From assembly GCA_963667855.2 (NCBI GenBank), contig CAXXKI010000028.1:1-64000 (forward strand): a stretch of 64,000 bases of DNA, in the 5' to 3' direction. Both the position numbers and the translations under genes were made by a program. This DNA comes from G963667855 sp963667855 (GTDB lineage: Bacteria; Planctomycetota; Phycisphaerae; UBA1845). Positions 26,499 through 35,165 of this stretch are shown piece after piece; position 1 is the first letter of the stretch; the number at the start of each line of letters is the position of its first letter. The notes under the pieces were generated by a model. It was not told the DNA's origin, did no database searches, and saw only the letters and a program-made list of their open reading frames with translations.

Positions 26499-26935
26499 CG
26501 TTTGTTGTAACTGGCTGCGAAGCATCAACGCCGACTGTTTTGGGCGGGCCGATCCGGGTGTATGGGGTTCCGGTAAATGGTTCGCGTTTAAGAGGTTTTA
26601 GGACCTGCGTGCTGTTTTGCGTAAGCTTGTTTCCTGTCGCGGGATTTCCTTTCAGCTAGTGTGTAACCGATAAAATAACCGGTAAACCGGTAGTGGTTTC
26701 TTTTTATACTCACTTTTGAAACTCCTCGTTTACATATCCGACTTATGCCAATGATGTTTACCCCGGTTGAAGCCAGGGCTTATCCCGGAAATGCAGTTCT
26801 CTTATTATTTGGCGAATTCAGAATATATCGTAGGGTTGGGGGGAAAAACGATATTGCGGATGACGCACTAACCAGGCGTTTTTTCTGGTCGTTTCGCTGG
26901 TAACAGTCCAGATTGATAAGTGAGAGAACGGTTCC

Positions 26936-27199
26936 ATGGCTTTAAACCAGACATTATGTCCTGAATACGTGGGAGAGTTTCTGGCGGTTGTCGCGGAAGC
27001 TCTTGAAAAGGAGCGATCCTTCTTTACTCCGATACTGAATTTACCGCGGGAGTTACGCGAGGACGGTTTGCGGTTTGCCCGGGCAGAGGGGTTGGTCAAG
27101 GAGGCCCATGGTCCGCGTGGGCAGGTAATCTGCCTTACGGAAAAAGGATCTAATGTCCTGTCGGATTATCTTCATCATGGGGGTGATTCCGCGGTTTGA
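26936..27199 (+). CDS. Small winged-helix-like protein
   Basis: 87 residues with no signal or membrane segment. The second half (FARAEGLVKEAHGPRGQVI followed by LTEKGSNVLSDYL) matches the helix-wing-helix ending of MarR/PadR-type winged-helix proteins, where the 'LT.KG' turn precedes the last helix. The N-terminal half is helical (EYVGEFLAVVAEALEKE). It may bind DNA or be a stand-alone wHTH adaptor. The ATG at 26936 has only a loose GAGAGAACGG site. It is the only sizable gene between two divergent groups and is followed 100 bases later by a structured RNA candidate. Confidence 0.6.
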   Translation: MALNQTLCPEYVGEFLAVVAEALEKERSFFTPILNLPRELREDGLRFARAEGLVKEAHGPRGQVICLTEKGSNVLSDYLHHGGDSAV

Positions 27200-27289
27200 G
27201 GTGCGACCATATCGGAACCAGCGGATAATAACTTGCCCGTATTTTCTTGTATCGTAGGCTTAAAGTACAGAACAAGCGGTCGCTATCAC

Positions 27290-27388
27290 GCGGCCGTGAA
27301 GAGCCAGCACGCCGTCTTGTCAACGGGTAGTTACGTTCCCTTGCCGGCCCGAGCGTAACACAATAAAGACGTGCTGCTGGCTTTTCTT
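27290..27388 (+). ncRNA. Candidate structured RNA ending in a terminator-like stem
   Basis: AGCCAGCA (27302-27309) pairs with TGCTGGCT (27375-27382). CGTCTT (27313-27318) pairs with AAGACG (27366-27371) across a 3-base internal mismatch. Inside, GTTACG (27330-27335) pairs with CGTAAC (27354-27359). A T-rich tail (TTTTCTT) follows the outer stem. The three nested helices cover about 90 bases and leave no reading frame. I looked for SRP, 6S and riboswitch signatures and found none. It could be a stand-alone small RNA, or the 3' end of the small winged-helix transcript. Confidence 0.4.
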
Positions 27389-27502
27389 ATGCGCGCGTAT
27401 CGGGAAAAACGATAGGAATAGTCAATGGGCAAAACCGGCAGGAGTTGCCTTGTGGACAGTGCATTATCGCCGATTCGTTACCTGCCCCCTTATAGTCTTT
27501 TT

Positions 27503-27994
27503 TCAGGTTTTGGAAAACGGAGTCCCACATTCGGGGCATCGTCCGGTGTCTGTGGATCCTCGCAAATCGTATTCGCACTCAAGACACAGTGTTGCAGTTT
27601 CAGTAAGCGGTTGCTGCTGCATAAGAAACGTGGAAAGCACGATGCCCAGCAGGCTGAGGATCATGGCCTCTATTGAGACAACTTCCTTTACATACCAGTG
27701 CTGCGGAAAGAATACTTCATAATACGGTGCTTTGTTAATACCTAAACTGAAGGCGAAAAAAGTCCAGCAGAAGATTCGAACACAATCCTTGTTGGAAGTG
27801 GGGTTGCGTTGAAGTCTGGAGATAGCAGATAAAACAAGGAACGTGACGAGGGCGTAGATCGGAGCTACAGAAACAGCCAAACCTAATGGATCTCTAGAGT
27901 TCGCATGATTAATAGCATAGCTCAATACGGCTACGATTATAATCACTATCGCGAGCCACACCCAGCGGAACCAGCTTTGTAAACTCCATTGCAT
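27503..27994 (-). CDS. Membrane protein with C-terminal zinc ribbon
   Basis: 163 residues. Three to four hydrophobic segments (WLAIVIIIVAVLSYAI, APIYALVTFLVLSAI, FCWTFFAFSLGI, AMILSLLGIVLSTFLM) are followed by a cytoplasmic-looking tail with two CxxC pairs: CLECEYDLRGSTDTGRCPEC. This CxxCxYDLRG...CPECG ending recurs in planctomycete membrane proteins and should bind one zinc. Function unknown. It starts 73 bases from the divergent lipoprotein gene, so the two share an upstream region. Confidence 0.8.
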   Translation of the reverse strand: MQWSLQSWFRWVWLAIVIIIVAVLSYAINHANSRDPLGLAVSVAPIYALVTFLVLSAISRLQRNPTSNKDCVRIFCWTFFAFSLGINKAPYYEVFFPQHWYVKEVVSIEAMILSLLGIVLSTFLMQQQPLTETATLCLECEYDLRGSTDTGRCPECGTPFSKT

Positions 27995-28067
27995 AACCAG
28001 GCTTCCAAATCCAGCAAATCGGCGCTATCATAATAATATAATCGATTCATGCTATTGGGAGCAAGCT

Positions 28068-29069
28068 ATGACCAACTGCCTGAGACGGATATCTTTTGTT
28101 TTGGCTATTGTTTTTGTAATGCAGTTCGCTTCCGGTTGTTCGCATACGAAACCTTTGGCTGGGTTTGCGGTTTCACCTTATTTCAGGGAGCAGGTCAGGT
28201 CTTATGTTTACGATCCGGATGTCAAGGTTCACATTAACGCGCCTTCGATTGAGCGGTTTGATTTTCGCAAGCCCACGCGGATTGTCCTTTACGCCTTGCC
28301 TAATGGCAATACTACCGCGCAGACCATCGGTAAACAGAAGCAGGAGGGCGTGGATTGGCATTTTTTCATTCAGCATATCGGTGCCCAGGTTCGCCAGTTG
28401 CGTTCGGTAATTACCAAAGAAAAAATCGTGGTTGTTTACCTGGAGGCGGGGAGCAGGAGTTGGCCCCGATGGCGCAAGGCTCATGAAGGCAGCGGCAAGC
28501 TGATTGTTGAACTGGTTGAATCGATAAAGGATCAGTTCGCCGGTGAGGTAAGCGTGGAGTTGGCCGGTCATAGCGGTGGGGGGAGCTTCATTTTCGGGTT
28601 CATTAACGAACTTGAAGAAATACCCGATTACGTTCGTCGGATAGTTTTTCTGGACGCCAACTACGGTTACAGCGAACAGCACACGGAGAAGTTTCTTCGA
28701 TGGTTGGGAAAGTCAGATGGAAATCACCTCGGCGTGGTGGCATACGATGACCGGAGAATAAAGGTCAACGGTAAGCTGGTTGTAGGTCCGACCGGGGGGA
28801 CGTATCGAAAAACGCACAAAATGCTGGATCACTTGCGAAAACGTATTGAACTTACCGAATCGGAAAACTCTAACTACTACCATTGGCAGGGCGTGGAAGG
28901 CCGACTGGGCCTGATAGTTCTGAAAAATCCCGACGATAAGATTCTGCACACGGTAATAGTGGAAAAAAACGGTTTGATTCACGGTTTGACTTTTGAATCA
29001 CCCTACGAAAACCAGGCCGGCACTTTCTGGGGGCCCGTCAGCTATACGCAGTGGATTCAACCCGACTAG
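28068..29069 (+). CDS. Lipoprotein with alpha/beta-hydrolase signature
   Basis: 333 residues. Signal peptide with lipobox FASGC (cysteine 24), so it is probably anchored in the envelope. The GHSGGG motif near residue 167 is a nucleophile elbow of the alpha/beta-hydrolase fold, with the strand EVSVELAGH before it and a helix after it. IVFLDANYG is the likely acid-bearing strand. Candidate histidines lie near the C-terminus (TVIVEKNGLIHG). The substrate is unknown; esterase or peptidase activity is possible. GGGAG lies 6-10 bases before the ATG. Confidence 0.78.
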   Translation: MTNCLRRISFVLAIVFVMQFASGCSHTKPLAGFAVSPYFREQVRSYVYDPDVKVHINAPSIERFDFRKPTRIVLYALPNGNTTAQTIGKQKQEGVDWHFFIQHIGAQVRQLRSVITKEKIVVVYLEAGSRSWPRWRKAHEGSGKLIVELVESIKDQFAGEVSVELAGHSGGGSFIFGFINELEEIPDYVRRIVFLDANYGYSEQHTEKFLRWLGKSDGNHLGVVAYDDRRIKVNGKLVVGPTGGTYRKTHKMLDHLRKRIELTESENSNYYHWQGVEGRLGLIVLKNPDDKILHTVIVEKNGLIHGLTFESPYENQAGTFWGPVSYTQWIQPD

Positions 29070-29097
29070 GTTCAAACTTTGATGGTTGTTTTGCTAA

Positions 29098-29556
29098 TCA
29101 TCTCTGCAGCGAAGCGAACTTTCCGCTGGTGGTTTTGATTATTTCTTCTGGGGGTATACGCAGGAGGAGTTCGGCCTCACCGCCGCCGGCGTAGCCGAAT
29201 TTGTAATCTCGCAGGGATTCGTCCACGATTACCGGGTGGGCGGTGGTATGCCCTATGGGTGGGGTACCGCCGGCCGCATAGCCGGTTTCTTTCAGCACCT
29301 GCTCACTGCTGGCCATCACAACTCTTTTCCAGCCGAGTACTCTTGCTGCAGACCGAAAGTGGATTTTGCCGTCGCCAGGTAAAACCAGAATGGCGTAGTT
29401 ATCTTTTGTGTCGGTTACCACGATCGATTTGAATATATTGCGTACCTCGGTTCCAAGCTGGACCGCGGCTTTTTCTGCCGTGGTCATGGGAACGCCGAGA
29501 TCCACAAGTTCCGCATTTACCTGGTTTCGCTCAATATATTCCTGCAACTTTCCCAT
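29098..29556 (-). CDS. YbaK/ProX-family aminoacyl-tRNA deacylase
   Basis: 152 residues, the usual size of single-domain YbaK/ProX proteins, which hydrolyse mischarged tRNAs (for example Cys-tRNA-Pro or Ala-tRNA-Pro) or act as related editing factors. Characteristic elements are the lysine in IFKSIVV, the GGTPPIGH loop and the terminal strand GGGEAELLLRIPPEEI. Which mischarged tRNA it edits cannot be predicted from these motifs alone. It converges with the lipoprotein gene, the stop codons lying 28 bases apart. Confidence 0.9.
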   Translation of the reverse strand: MGKLQEYIERNQVNAELVDLGVPMTTAEKAAVQLGTEVRNIFKSIVVTDTKDNYAILVLPGDGKIHFRSAARVLGWKRVVMASSEQVLKETGYAAGGTPPIGHTTAHPVIVDESLRDYKFGYAGGGEAELLLRIPPEEIIKTTSGKFASLQR

Positions 29557-29870
29557 TAATACCGTCCGAGCGTGCGCGCTTTACGTAATCCTGCTCAAAT
29601 CCGCCTTATCATGTGCAGGATAAAACGGAATCGTCAGAGAGACAAGGCGGAGCAAGCTGACAGGTTTCATTTGCAAGGGCTGATTCGTGTGGCGAGCCAA
29701 GTGGCCAGATTCAGGCAGCATTGGTTATCAACGTCGTCAGACCAGGCTTCTTGCCCCGATGGCGTTTCCGAGCTGCGATTAGTTCGTAAAACCAATAAGT
29801 CACGTAATCCGTTCGCCGCACGCGAGCCATTAGGCGAGAGGCGGATTAGCCACCATCACGCGCAGGAACT
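29557..29870. other. Structured element with several inverted repeats
   Basis: These 310 bases carry many potential helices: ATCCTGC/GCAGGAT (29588-29622), CCGCCTT/AAGGCGG (near 29601 and 29644), ATTGGTT/AACCAAT (29720-29726/29790-29796), and AATCCG-TTCGCC with GGCGA-CGGATT (29805-29845). The word ACGTAATCC occurs twice (29583 and 29802). On the minus strand a 39-codon frame (29830-29711) encodes a basic peptide with no ribosome site. A long plus-strand frame crosses the element but looks non-coding. It may be a structured RNA or an interspersed repeat. Confidence 0.4.
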
Positions 29871-29899
29871 CAAAAACCGAGGAGAAAAGGGGGTCCTCG
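29871..29899 (-). terminator. Terminator of the nucleotidyltransferase-HD gene
   Basis: On the minus strand CGAGGA (29899-29894), a 10-base loop and TCCTCG (29883-29878) form a 6-bp stem followed by GTTTTTG. It lies about 30 bases after the stop codon of the gene ending at 29928. Confidence 0.6.
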
Positions 29900-29927
29900 C
29901 CCCGATATGTTATCGCTGCGTGTGCGA

Positions 29928-31022
29928 TCAACTATCGTTAGCCATGCAGGCCAGTATCTCCATCGCGGTTTCCACTGACGGTACCTCCATCCCGATTACC
30001 CGGGCATCGTTGTCTATCTCTCGGAGAGCCATAAGATCTTCGAACCATTCCGATTGCTGCAGCTTCGCACTGCGTTTGTTGCCCAGTGTCCGATCGTGGT
30101 AATGCAGCGCTTCCATGTGATGCTTGATAAGAAAGGTTTCCCGGTCGGTAAGAGTGCCTTCCAATGCTTCCAGTCCTGCGTTTACGTGGTCCTGCGGGTC
30201 TATGGCTTTGCCCACATCGTGCAAAAGGGCGGCGGTTATGAGTTCCTGGTCGTAGGGAAATCTGTTTCGGGCGATTTCAAACGCCTGCAGGCTGTGGTAA
30301 AGCGCATCACCTTCCGGGTGCCATTGCGGATTCTGTTTTACTTTCGCCAGGGGTTCGAGGAGCAGAGGCCAGATTACAAAAGGGTCGACTGCCGCGTATT
30401 CCGTATCTCCGGCCAGGTTCGTATGTGGGTGTTCCCTGGCGATCAATTCTTCAAGTTGCGGTATGGATGCCCGTTCGATAGCTTTTCCGGTAATGGAGCT
30501 TTTGAAGACATAGTTGACCTGATCCTGCGAGTACATGGTCAACTCGAATTCATACTCTTCCCGGATGTGTATATGGGTGAATAAACGTTCTGTGTTGTGT
30601 TTTATTATGCGCTTTCGTTCAACGGTATAGTCGAAACCGTGCGCATCGAGTAATTCGGTGATTGCCGACGCGGAGTTGGAAAAAACATGTATATCAATAT
30701 CTGACCCTTTCCTGACGTGTCCGGTTACGACGCTTCCGATTAATCGCGGATGAAACCGGGCGAGTAGTCTCATCATTCGCAGCCCGGCCAACCTCATATC
30801 GCGGAGACATTCATATCGCTGGTCGCCTTCGTACATACGGGCGAGGCTCTGGATTTCGTCCCTGATTTCGCGGTTGGAGGGCAGATATTGCTGAAGCTTA
30901 GGGTTAACGCCGAGGCGGGCGGCCGCTTTTCTTTTGGCGGTAAAATACTCGCTTTCCGTTCGTTCGTACATCAGTTTGGCGGCTTCAATGGCGATATGCC
31001 GCCGGAGTTGGGGATTGCTCAT
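29928..31022 (-). CDS. Nucleotidyltransferase fused to an HD phosphohydrolase domain
   Basis: 364 residues. A nucleotidyltransferase core spans about 85-170: GSVVTGHVRKGSDIDIHVF contains the catalytic G-S...D-x-D pattern, and EFELTMY may supply a further acidic residue. An HD domain follows (HSLQAFEIARN, then ITAALLHDVGKAI with the HD metal ligands, and later HHMEALHYHD). This arrangement resembles CCA-adding enzymes and other NTase-HD proteins, but it is shorter and lacks the tRNA-binding motifs I would expect. It could act on tRNA, nucleotides or antibiotics; the substrate is not readable. It lies just downstream of rnfD on the same strand, 147 bases away. Confidence 0.82.
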   Translation of the reverse strand: MSNPQLRRHIAIEAAKLMYERTESEYFTAKRKAAARLGVNPKLQQYLPSNREIRDEIQSLARMYEGDQRYECLRDMRLAGLRMMRLLARFHPRLIGSVVTGHVRKGSDIDIHVFSNSASAITELLDAHGFDYTVERKRIIKHNTERLFTHIHIREEYEFELTMYSQDQVNYVFKSSITGKAIERASIPQLEELIAREHPHTNLAGDTEYAAVDPFVIWPLLLEPLAKVKQNPQWHPEGDALYHSLQAFEIARNRFPYDQELITAALLHDVGKAIDPQDHVNAGLEALEGTLTDRETFLIKHHMEALHYHDRTLGNKRSAKLQQSEWFEDLMALREIDNDARVIGMEVPSVETAMEILACMANDS

Positions 31023-31169
31023 GCTGCTGGTGCGCTCGATATACTCAGGCCATCAATGCGAGCGCTGGCCTGTCTGTTCAACTGTAAATCGAAGAATCCT
31101 TCAAACCTTATTCGTACAATTTTTCAGGCTCAACTCTTATCTTATCGATGGAAAAGAGAAAGGCAATGA

Positions 31170-32330
31170 TCAAGTTCCGTATACTCGGCGGCAGGTTACG
31201 CGGTCTATCACGGGAACGAGCGTACTGACCGCGAGCAAAGCCCAATAACAACTGCCGGGGGCAACACCCATCGAACGGAATAGTATTACGCCAAATCCAA
31301 GAAGAATGCCGAAAAGGGCGTGGCCCCGCGAAGTCAGTGGCGTGGAGATGGGGTCGGCCGCCAGAAAGCAGCATGCCAGCAGTAATCCTCCTCCGGTAAG
31401 GTGATATAAAACGACGGAAACGCCAACTGGAAAACCGTCAACGGACGCTACCAGGGGAATCCAGGTCAACTGCGATCCTTCTCCCAGGTGCAGTGGCCAA
31501 AGGCAAGCCAGTAAGCCGGCGCTGGCGAGAGCGAAAACCGGTAGTTGCCATTTAAGGTGACCGAGATAGATGAGCCAAATTCCTCCAATCAAAATGGCTA
31601 TCGCCGATGTTTCACCAAGTCCGCCGGTTACAGTTCCCAGAAGCGTATCCTGGAAGGGGGGGAGCTTGTGTAAAACGGAATCACGCAGTGAGCACTCGGG
31701 CGTGTCGTTTTTTGTATAGTGGCTGATGATTACGTCGATAGGCCTGCTCAGTTGCCAGCACTCTGTGTTTTTATCACCATTCAGGAAGAAGTAACCCTGG
31801 TATGAATCAGCCTGTTCGGTACGCTGTAAAGATCCGGTGAGTAAATGCCCCCGGTCGAGGATAGGCCATTGCTGCGGGGCCAGTTCTGTCGGGAAAAACA
31901 ATTGCAGAAATGCCCAGGCAACAAGCGTCGGATGCCATAGGTAATTTCCGTATCCACCCTGCAGTGCTTTACCCACTACCACTCCGATAAATGCTCCGAC
32001 GGCGGCCAATATCCAGGGCACAGCAGGTGGCAGAATCATTACCAGAAGAATGCCAATCAGCGGTGCGTGGAGCGAACGAGGTCTGCCGGGGCGGTTCATC
32101 AAGGCGTGGCACAGCCAGTCAGCGGCCATCGCGCCTGCAATGGCGAGACCGTATAAGCCGCTGTTACGCCATCCAAAGAATAGCAGGGAAACGGCAATGC
32201 AGGGAAGCACGGCCAACAGTAACGCATGGTCGACGTGCTGGCGGACGGATTGCAGGCGTATATGCGGCGCGCGGTGGTAAATTCCGGATTCAATACTCGC
32301 GCAGTCTGTAGTTGATCCGCTATTAGTCAA
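31170..32330 (-). CDS. rnfD: RnfD-type ion-translocating electron transport subunit
   Basis: 386 residues with about nine to ten membrane helices. It matches RnfD/NqrB-type subunits: an N-terminal APHIR...SVRQHVDHALLLAVLP segment, YGNYLWHPTLVAWAFL, and GLGETSAIAILIGG, the region near the flavin site in this family. An insertion of about 60 residues (PILDRGHLLTGSL through LRDSVLHKLPPF) separates these. The start is a TTG overlapping the rnfC stop by 8 bases, with AGGAG about 8 bases upstream inside rnfC; no better start exists. In known systems RnfD works with A, B, C, E and G to couple ferredoxin-NAD+ electron transfer to Na+ or H+ pumping. Only rnfC accompanies it here. Confidence 0.85.
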   Translation of the reverse strand: MTNSGSTTDCASIESGIYHRAPHIRLQSVRQHVDHALLLAVLPCIAVSLLFFGWRNSGLYGLAIAGAMAADWLCHALMNRPGRPRSLHAPLIGILLVMILPPAVPWILAAVGAFIGVVVGKALQGGYGNYLWHPTLVAWAFLQLFFPTELAPQQWPILDRGHLLTGSLQRTEQADSYQGYFFLNGDKNTECWQLSRPIDVIISHYTKNDTPECSLRDSVLHKLPPFQDTLLGTVTGGLGETSAIAILIGGIWLIYLGHLKWQLPVFALASAGLLACLWPLHLGEGSQLTWIPLVASVDGFPVGVSVVLYHLTGGGLLLACCFLAADPISTPLTSRGHALFGILLGFGVILFRSMGVAPGSCYWALLAVSTLVPVIDRVTCRRVYGT

Positions 32331-33636
32331 GGGGTTTACTCCTGCACTCGATCACGCTACGCATAAGCGGAAGTTCCGATGGGCAAACGTAATCGCACAA
32401 ACCGCATTCCAGGCAGGCAGATGGGTGCAGCCGCCCGATATTGGAAAAATCGCGACGTTCAAAGGCATCCAGCAATGCCCGGGGAGACAACGCCACCGGG
32501 CAGGTATCCTGGCAGGCTCCGCAGCGGATGCAGGCCGACGGCGTATGCAATTCCGCCGGACCCGTCGGCAGGAAGAAAACGGCTTTACTCCTCTTGGTTA
32601 TTACCATATCCCAGCCGGAAGCGGATGGGAAGTTGAGCAGGGATTCGGGAATAGCCTTGTGCAACATGCCCCGGATACCGACCGCGTCGGCGATTGTGCG
32701 GATACTCGTTCCCTGTGGAACCCAGTAATGACCGCATCTGGCCACCGATTTACCGGTGATATTGAGCAGTCGGTGGGTAATTATCGGGTTGGCGCTTACA
32801 CATCGGGCGATATCCAGCAACGTGGGAAGTTCCATAACGGCAACCCCGATATCTTCTGCGTTTTTTCCCAGTGGAACCTCCCGTTTGCAGATGGTCTTGA
32901 TCAGCATGTGAGCAAGATATTGCGGATGCTTGTTTATCAACGGAGTGACGCGGACGGGTTTGCCGTGCGCGGTTTGTTCTATGTGTTTAACCAATTCGTG
33001 TCTTCCGCCATCGATAGCCAGGTACGTTCGCCGGGCTCCAAGCAGTTCGTGGAGCATGGACGCCGTTTCCACCACTCGTTCGTCTGCGTCGTGGATAGTT
33101 ATGATATTAGCATGCTCAAAAGGGGTGGAATCCAGCCCGTTAATAATCACGGTGGATATTGGCTTATTGGCTTTTTCTTCCGGTATGTTTCCGTTTACCC
33201 CCGCGGTGAACATCAGTTGTCTAAGTTCTGAATAAGTTTTTGGAATAACTGTTGGAGGTCCGGGCCAGGTGTAATCCTGTTTGCTTAAGTCCGGGACATC
33301 AACCGTTAGCTCAATCGCCTTTGCTTGCCTTAAAAAGGGAGTGGTCACCTTCACGATGCCGGTAACCTTGCCGGAGAAAGGGGAGTGTAGCGATTCTCCA
33401 GATTCTTCGTTCACCGCGATAACCTGTTTGCGTTGTACGTGGTCGCCTTCTGCAACAACAGGTTGAGCGGGCTTTTCGGTGAACTGGCTCAGCGGTATTC
33501 GCCGTACCTGCGGGGAAGGGGAATCCGGGACAGGTAAAAGTTGAACATCCATCTGGCCGACGTTTGTCTTCGGTTCGGCCAGGTATATGCCCCTTCGCAG
33601 GGGGGGATATCGGCGAATGAACTTGGTCAGGTTCAT
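32323..33636 (-). CDS. rnfC: RnfC-type electron transport subunit
   Basis: 437 residues. The N-terminal part has the barrel-sandwich domain (PAQPVVAEGDHVQRKQVI...GKVTGIV). The flavoprotein-like SLBB region follows. The C-terminus carries two [4Fe-4S] motifs: CIRCGACQDTCP and CLECGLCDYVCPSELP. The length matches classical RnfC, and the two ferredoxin motifs distinguish it from NqrA. It is the peripheral NADH-oxidising/reducing subunit, docked on the membrane complex through RnfD. ATG at 33636 with no clear ribosome site. The rnfA, B, E and G genes are absent from both flanks; aroA diverges 109 bases away. Confidence 0.9.
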   Translation of the reverse strand: MNLTKFIRRYPPLRRGIYLAEPKTNVGQMDVQLLPVPDSPSPQVRRIPLSQFTEKPAQPVVAEGDHVQRKQVIAVNEESGESLHSPFSGKVTGIVKVTTPFLRQAKAIELTVDVPDLSKQDYTWPGPPTVIPKTYSELRQLMFTAGVNGNIPEEKANKPISTVIINGLDSTPFEHANIITIHDADERVVETASMLHELLGARRTYLAIDGGRHELVKHIEQTAHGKPVRVTPLINKHPQYLAHMLIKTICKREVPLGKNAEDIGVAVMELPTLLDIARCVSANPIITHRLLNITGKSVARCGHYWVPQGTSIRTIADAVGIRGMLHKAIPESLLNFPSASGWDMVITKRSKAVFFLPTGPAELHTPSACIRCGACQDTCPVALSPRALLDAFERRDFSNIGRLHPSACLECGLCDYVCPSELPLMRSVIECRSKPLD

Positions 33637-33745
33637 GGCATCGTTCTACGTTCAATCGCCCGGCGGTGCAAGACCGGGGGTAAAGATGGATTAAAGAGAG
33701 CGGCTTACTGTTGAACTACGGGCTCTGACAACGTATGTTGCGGCG

Positions 33746-35041
33746 ATGAAAGCAAAACGAATCACCCCTGTTACTGAACCGCTCGACAAAGTTGTTCGGT
33801 TACCCGGTTCTAAATCGCTGACCAATCGTGCGCTTATTGTTTCAGCGCTGGCGGATGGGCGGTCTACCCTTTCCGGGGCTCTGTTTTCCGATGATACGGA
33901 GTTGATGATCGCCGCACTTGGAACCCTGGGGATCAGAGTCAAAGCGGACAGGGAAAAGGAAACGATAGTAGTGGATGGTTGCCGCGGGCAGGTACCGGCC
34001 ACAGATGGCGATTTGTTTTGCGGTAACAGCGGAACGACAATCCGCTTTTGCACCGCGTTTTGCGCCTTGGGTTCTGGATCGTACAAGCTGGACGGCATTG
34101 ATCGAATGAGGCAAAGACCAATCGGAGATCTTGTCAATGCCTTGCGCACCATGGGCCCGGTCGTCGGTTACGAAGATAAAGACGGTTATCCCCCGGTAGT
34201 TGTCCGGGGGGGGGGAATCAGATCGTCAATCGTCGGGTTCGATACGGTTTCCTCGAGTCAGTATATCAGTGCCCTGCTAATGGTCGCTCCGTATTCTCAG
34301 GGCGACATCTTTATTCAAATCCGGGATTTGATCAGCGTTCCTTACGTTTCGATGACGGTTAAGCTGATGGATTCGTTTGGCGTAACGGTGGTGGAGAAAG
34401 TGGAAGGCACGTCGGCGCGTTATATAGTGCCTGCTCCACAAAGATACACTGCCAGGGATTTCTCAATCGAGCCGGATGCGTCCAATGCCTCTTATTTCCT
34501 GGCCGCTCCCGCTGTGGCTGGAGGAGTAGTGACGGTCGAGGGGCTTGGTACAGGCAGTGTCCAGGGTGACGTTAACTTCGTTGACGTGCTGGAGAAAATG
34601 GGATGCCGCATTGATAAAAAGCTAAATTTGCTGCGCGTGGAAGGACCGCCTGCCGGTCAAAAGCTTTCCGGTGTTGACGTGGACCTGAACGATATGCCGG
34701 ATATCGCCCAGACCCTGGCCGTGGTGGCGTTATTCGCTGAAGGGCCGACCAGCATCCGTAACGTGGGCAGCTTGCGCGTAAAGGAGACTGATCGCCTGGA
34801 GGCTTTGCGCAATGAATTGGTGAAATTCGGCGCCCGTGTGGAATTGTGTAGTGACGCGATAACCATTTATCCGCCGGAGGCACCAACACCTGCCCGGGTT
34901 GAAACCTACGACGATCATCGGATGGCCATGAGTTTTTCGCTGGCGGCTCTGGTTGTGCCTGATGTTGAGATTCTCGACCCGACTTGTGTAAACAAAACCT
35001 TTCCGGATTTCTTCGATCGGTTTGAAGCTCTTTGTGGGTGA
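33746..35041 (+). CDS. aroA: 3-phosphoshikimate 1-carboxyvinyltransferase (EPSP synthase)
   Basis: 431 residues. It condenses shikimate-3-phosphate with PEP in chorismate synthesis. Active-site landmarks: LPGSKSLTNRA near the N-terminus, FCGNSGTTIRF (PEP loop, in place of the class I GNAGTAMRP), RQRPIGDLV, and at the C-terminus RVKETDRLEAL, YDDHRMAMSF and KTFPDFF. The PEP loop is of the GNSGTT type. A TTGAAC-17-TATGTT promoter ends only a few bases before the ATG, and no ribosome site is present, so the mRNA may be leaderless. No other aromatic pathway gene is adjacent. Confidence 0.96.
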   Translation: MKAKRITPVTEPLDKVVRLPGSKSLTNRALIVSALADGRSTLSGALFSDDTELMIAALGTLGIRVKADREKETIVVDGCRGQVPATDGDLFCGNSGTTIRFCTAFCALGSGSYKLDGIDRMRQRPIGDLVNALRTMGPVVGYEDKDGYPPVVVRGGGIRSSIVGFDTVSSSQYISALLMVAPYSQGDIFIQIRDLISVPYVSMTVKLMDSFGVTVVEKVEGTSARYIVPAPQRYTARDFSIEPDASNASYFLAAPAVAGGVVTVEGLGTGSVQGDVNFVDVLEKMGCRIDKKLNLLRVEGPPAGQKLSGVDVDLNDMPDIAQTLAVVALFAEGPTSIRNVGSLRVKETDRLEALRNELVKFGARVELCSDAITIYPPEAPTPARVETYDDHRMAMSFSLAALVVPDVEILDPTCVNKTFPDFFDRFEALCG

Positions 35042-35165
35042 TCCGGGCAGCTCCAGCCTGCTTGATAGGTCCTTTATTCGCCGCTTAAAAGCTATGTTAT
35101 AGTGTATTAGAGACGGAATAACCTCGCATAAAAGCGGCCTGGAATGGGTAAAAACGGCGTTTTGT

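Larger units (their letters stand above)
26190..26935. other. Sparse interval with terminator, mini-gene and ACCGGT repeats
   Basis: The interval holds a strong plus-strand terminator (26209-26250) and a 27-codon membrane-protein candidate (26415-26498), both listed separately. It also holds two adjacent copies of the palindrome ACCGGT (26678-26683 and 26686-26691). No other gene is evident. Confidence 0.45.

Noticed and set aside
29557..29870. tmRNA or RNase P RNA
   Set aside because: No T-arm or tag frame of tmRNA and none of the conserved RNase P blocks on either strand.
29572..30102. 176-codon plus-strand frame
   Set aside because: It overlaps the NTase-HD gene on the other strand and its product is basic with no domain-like pattern.
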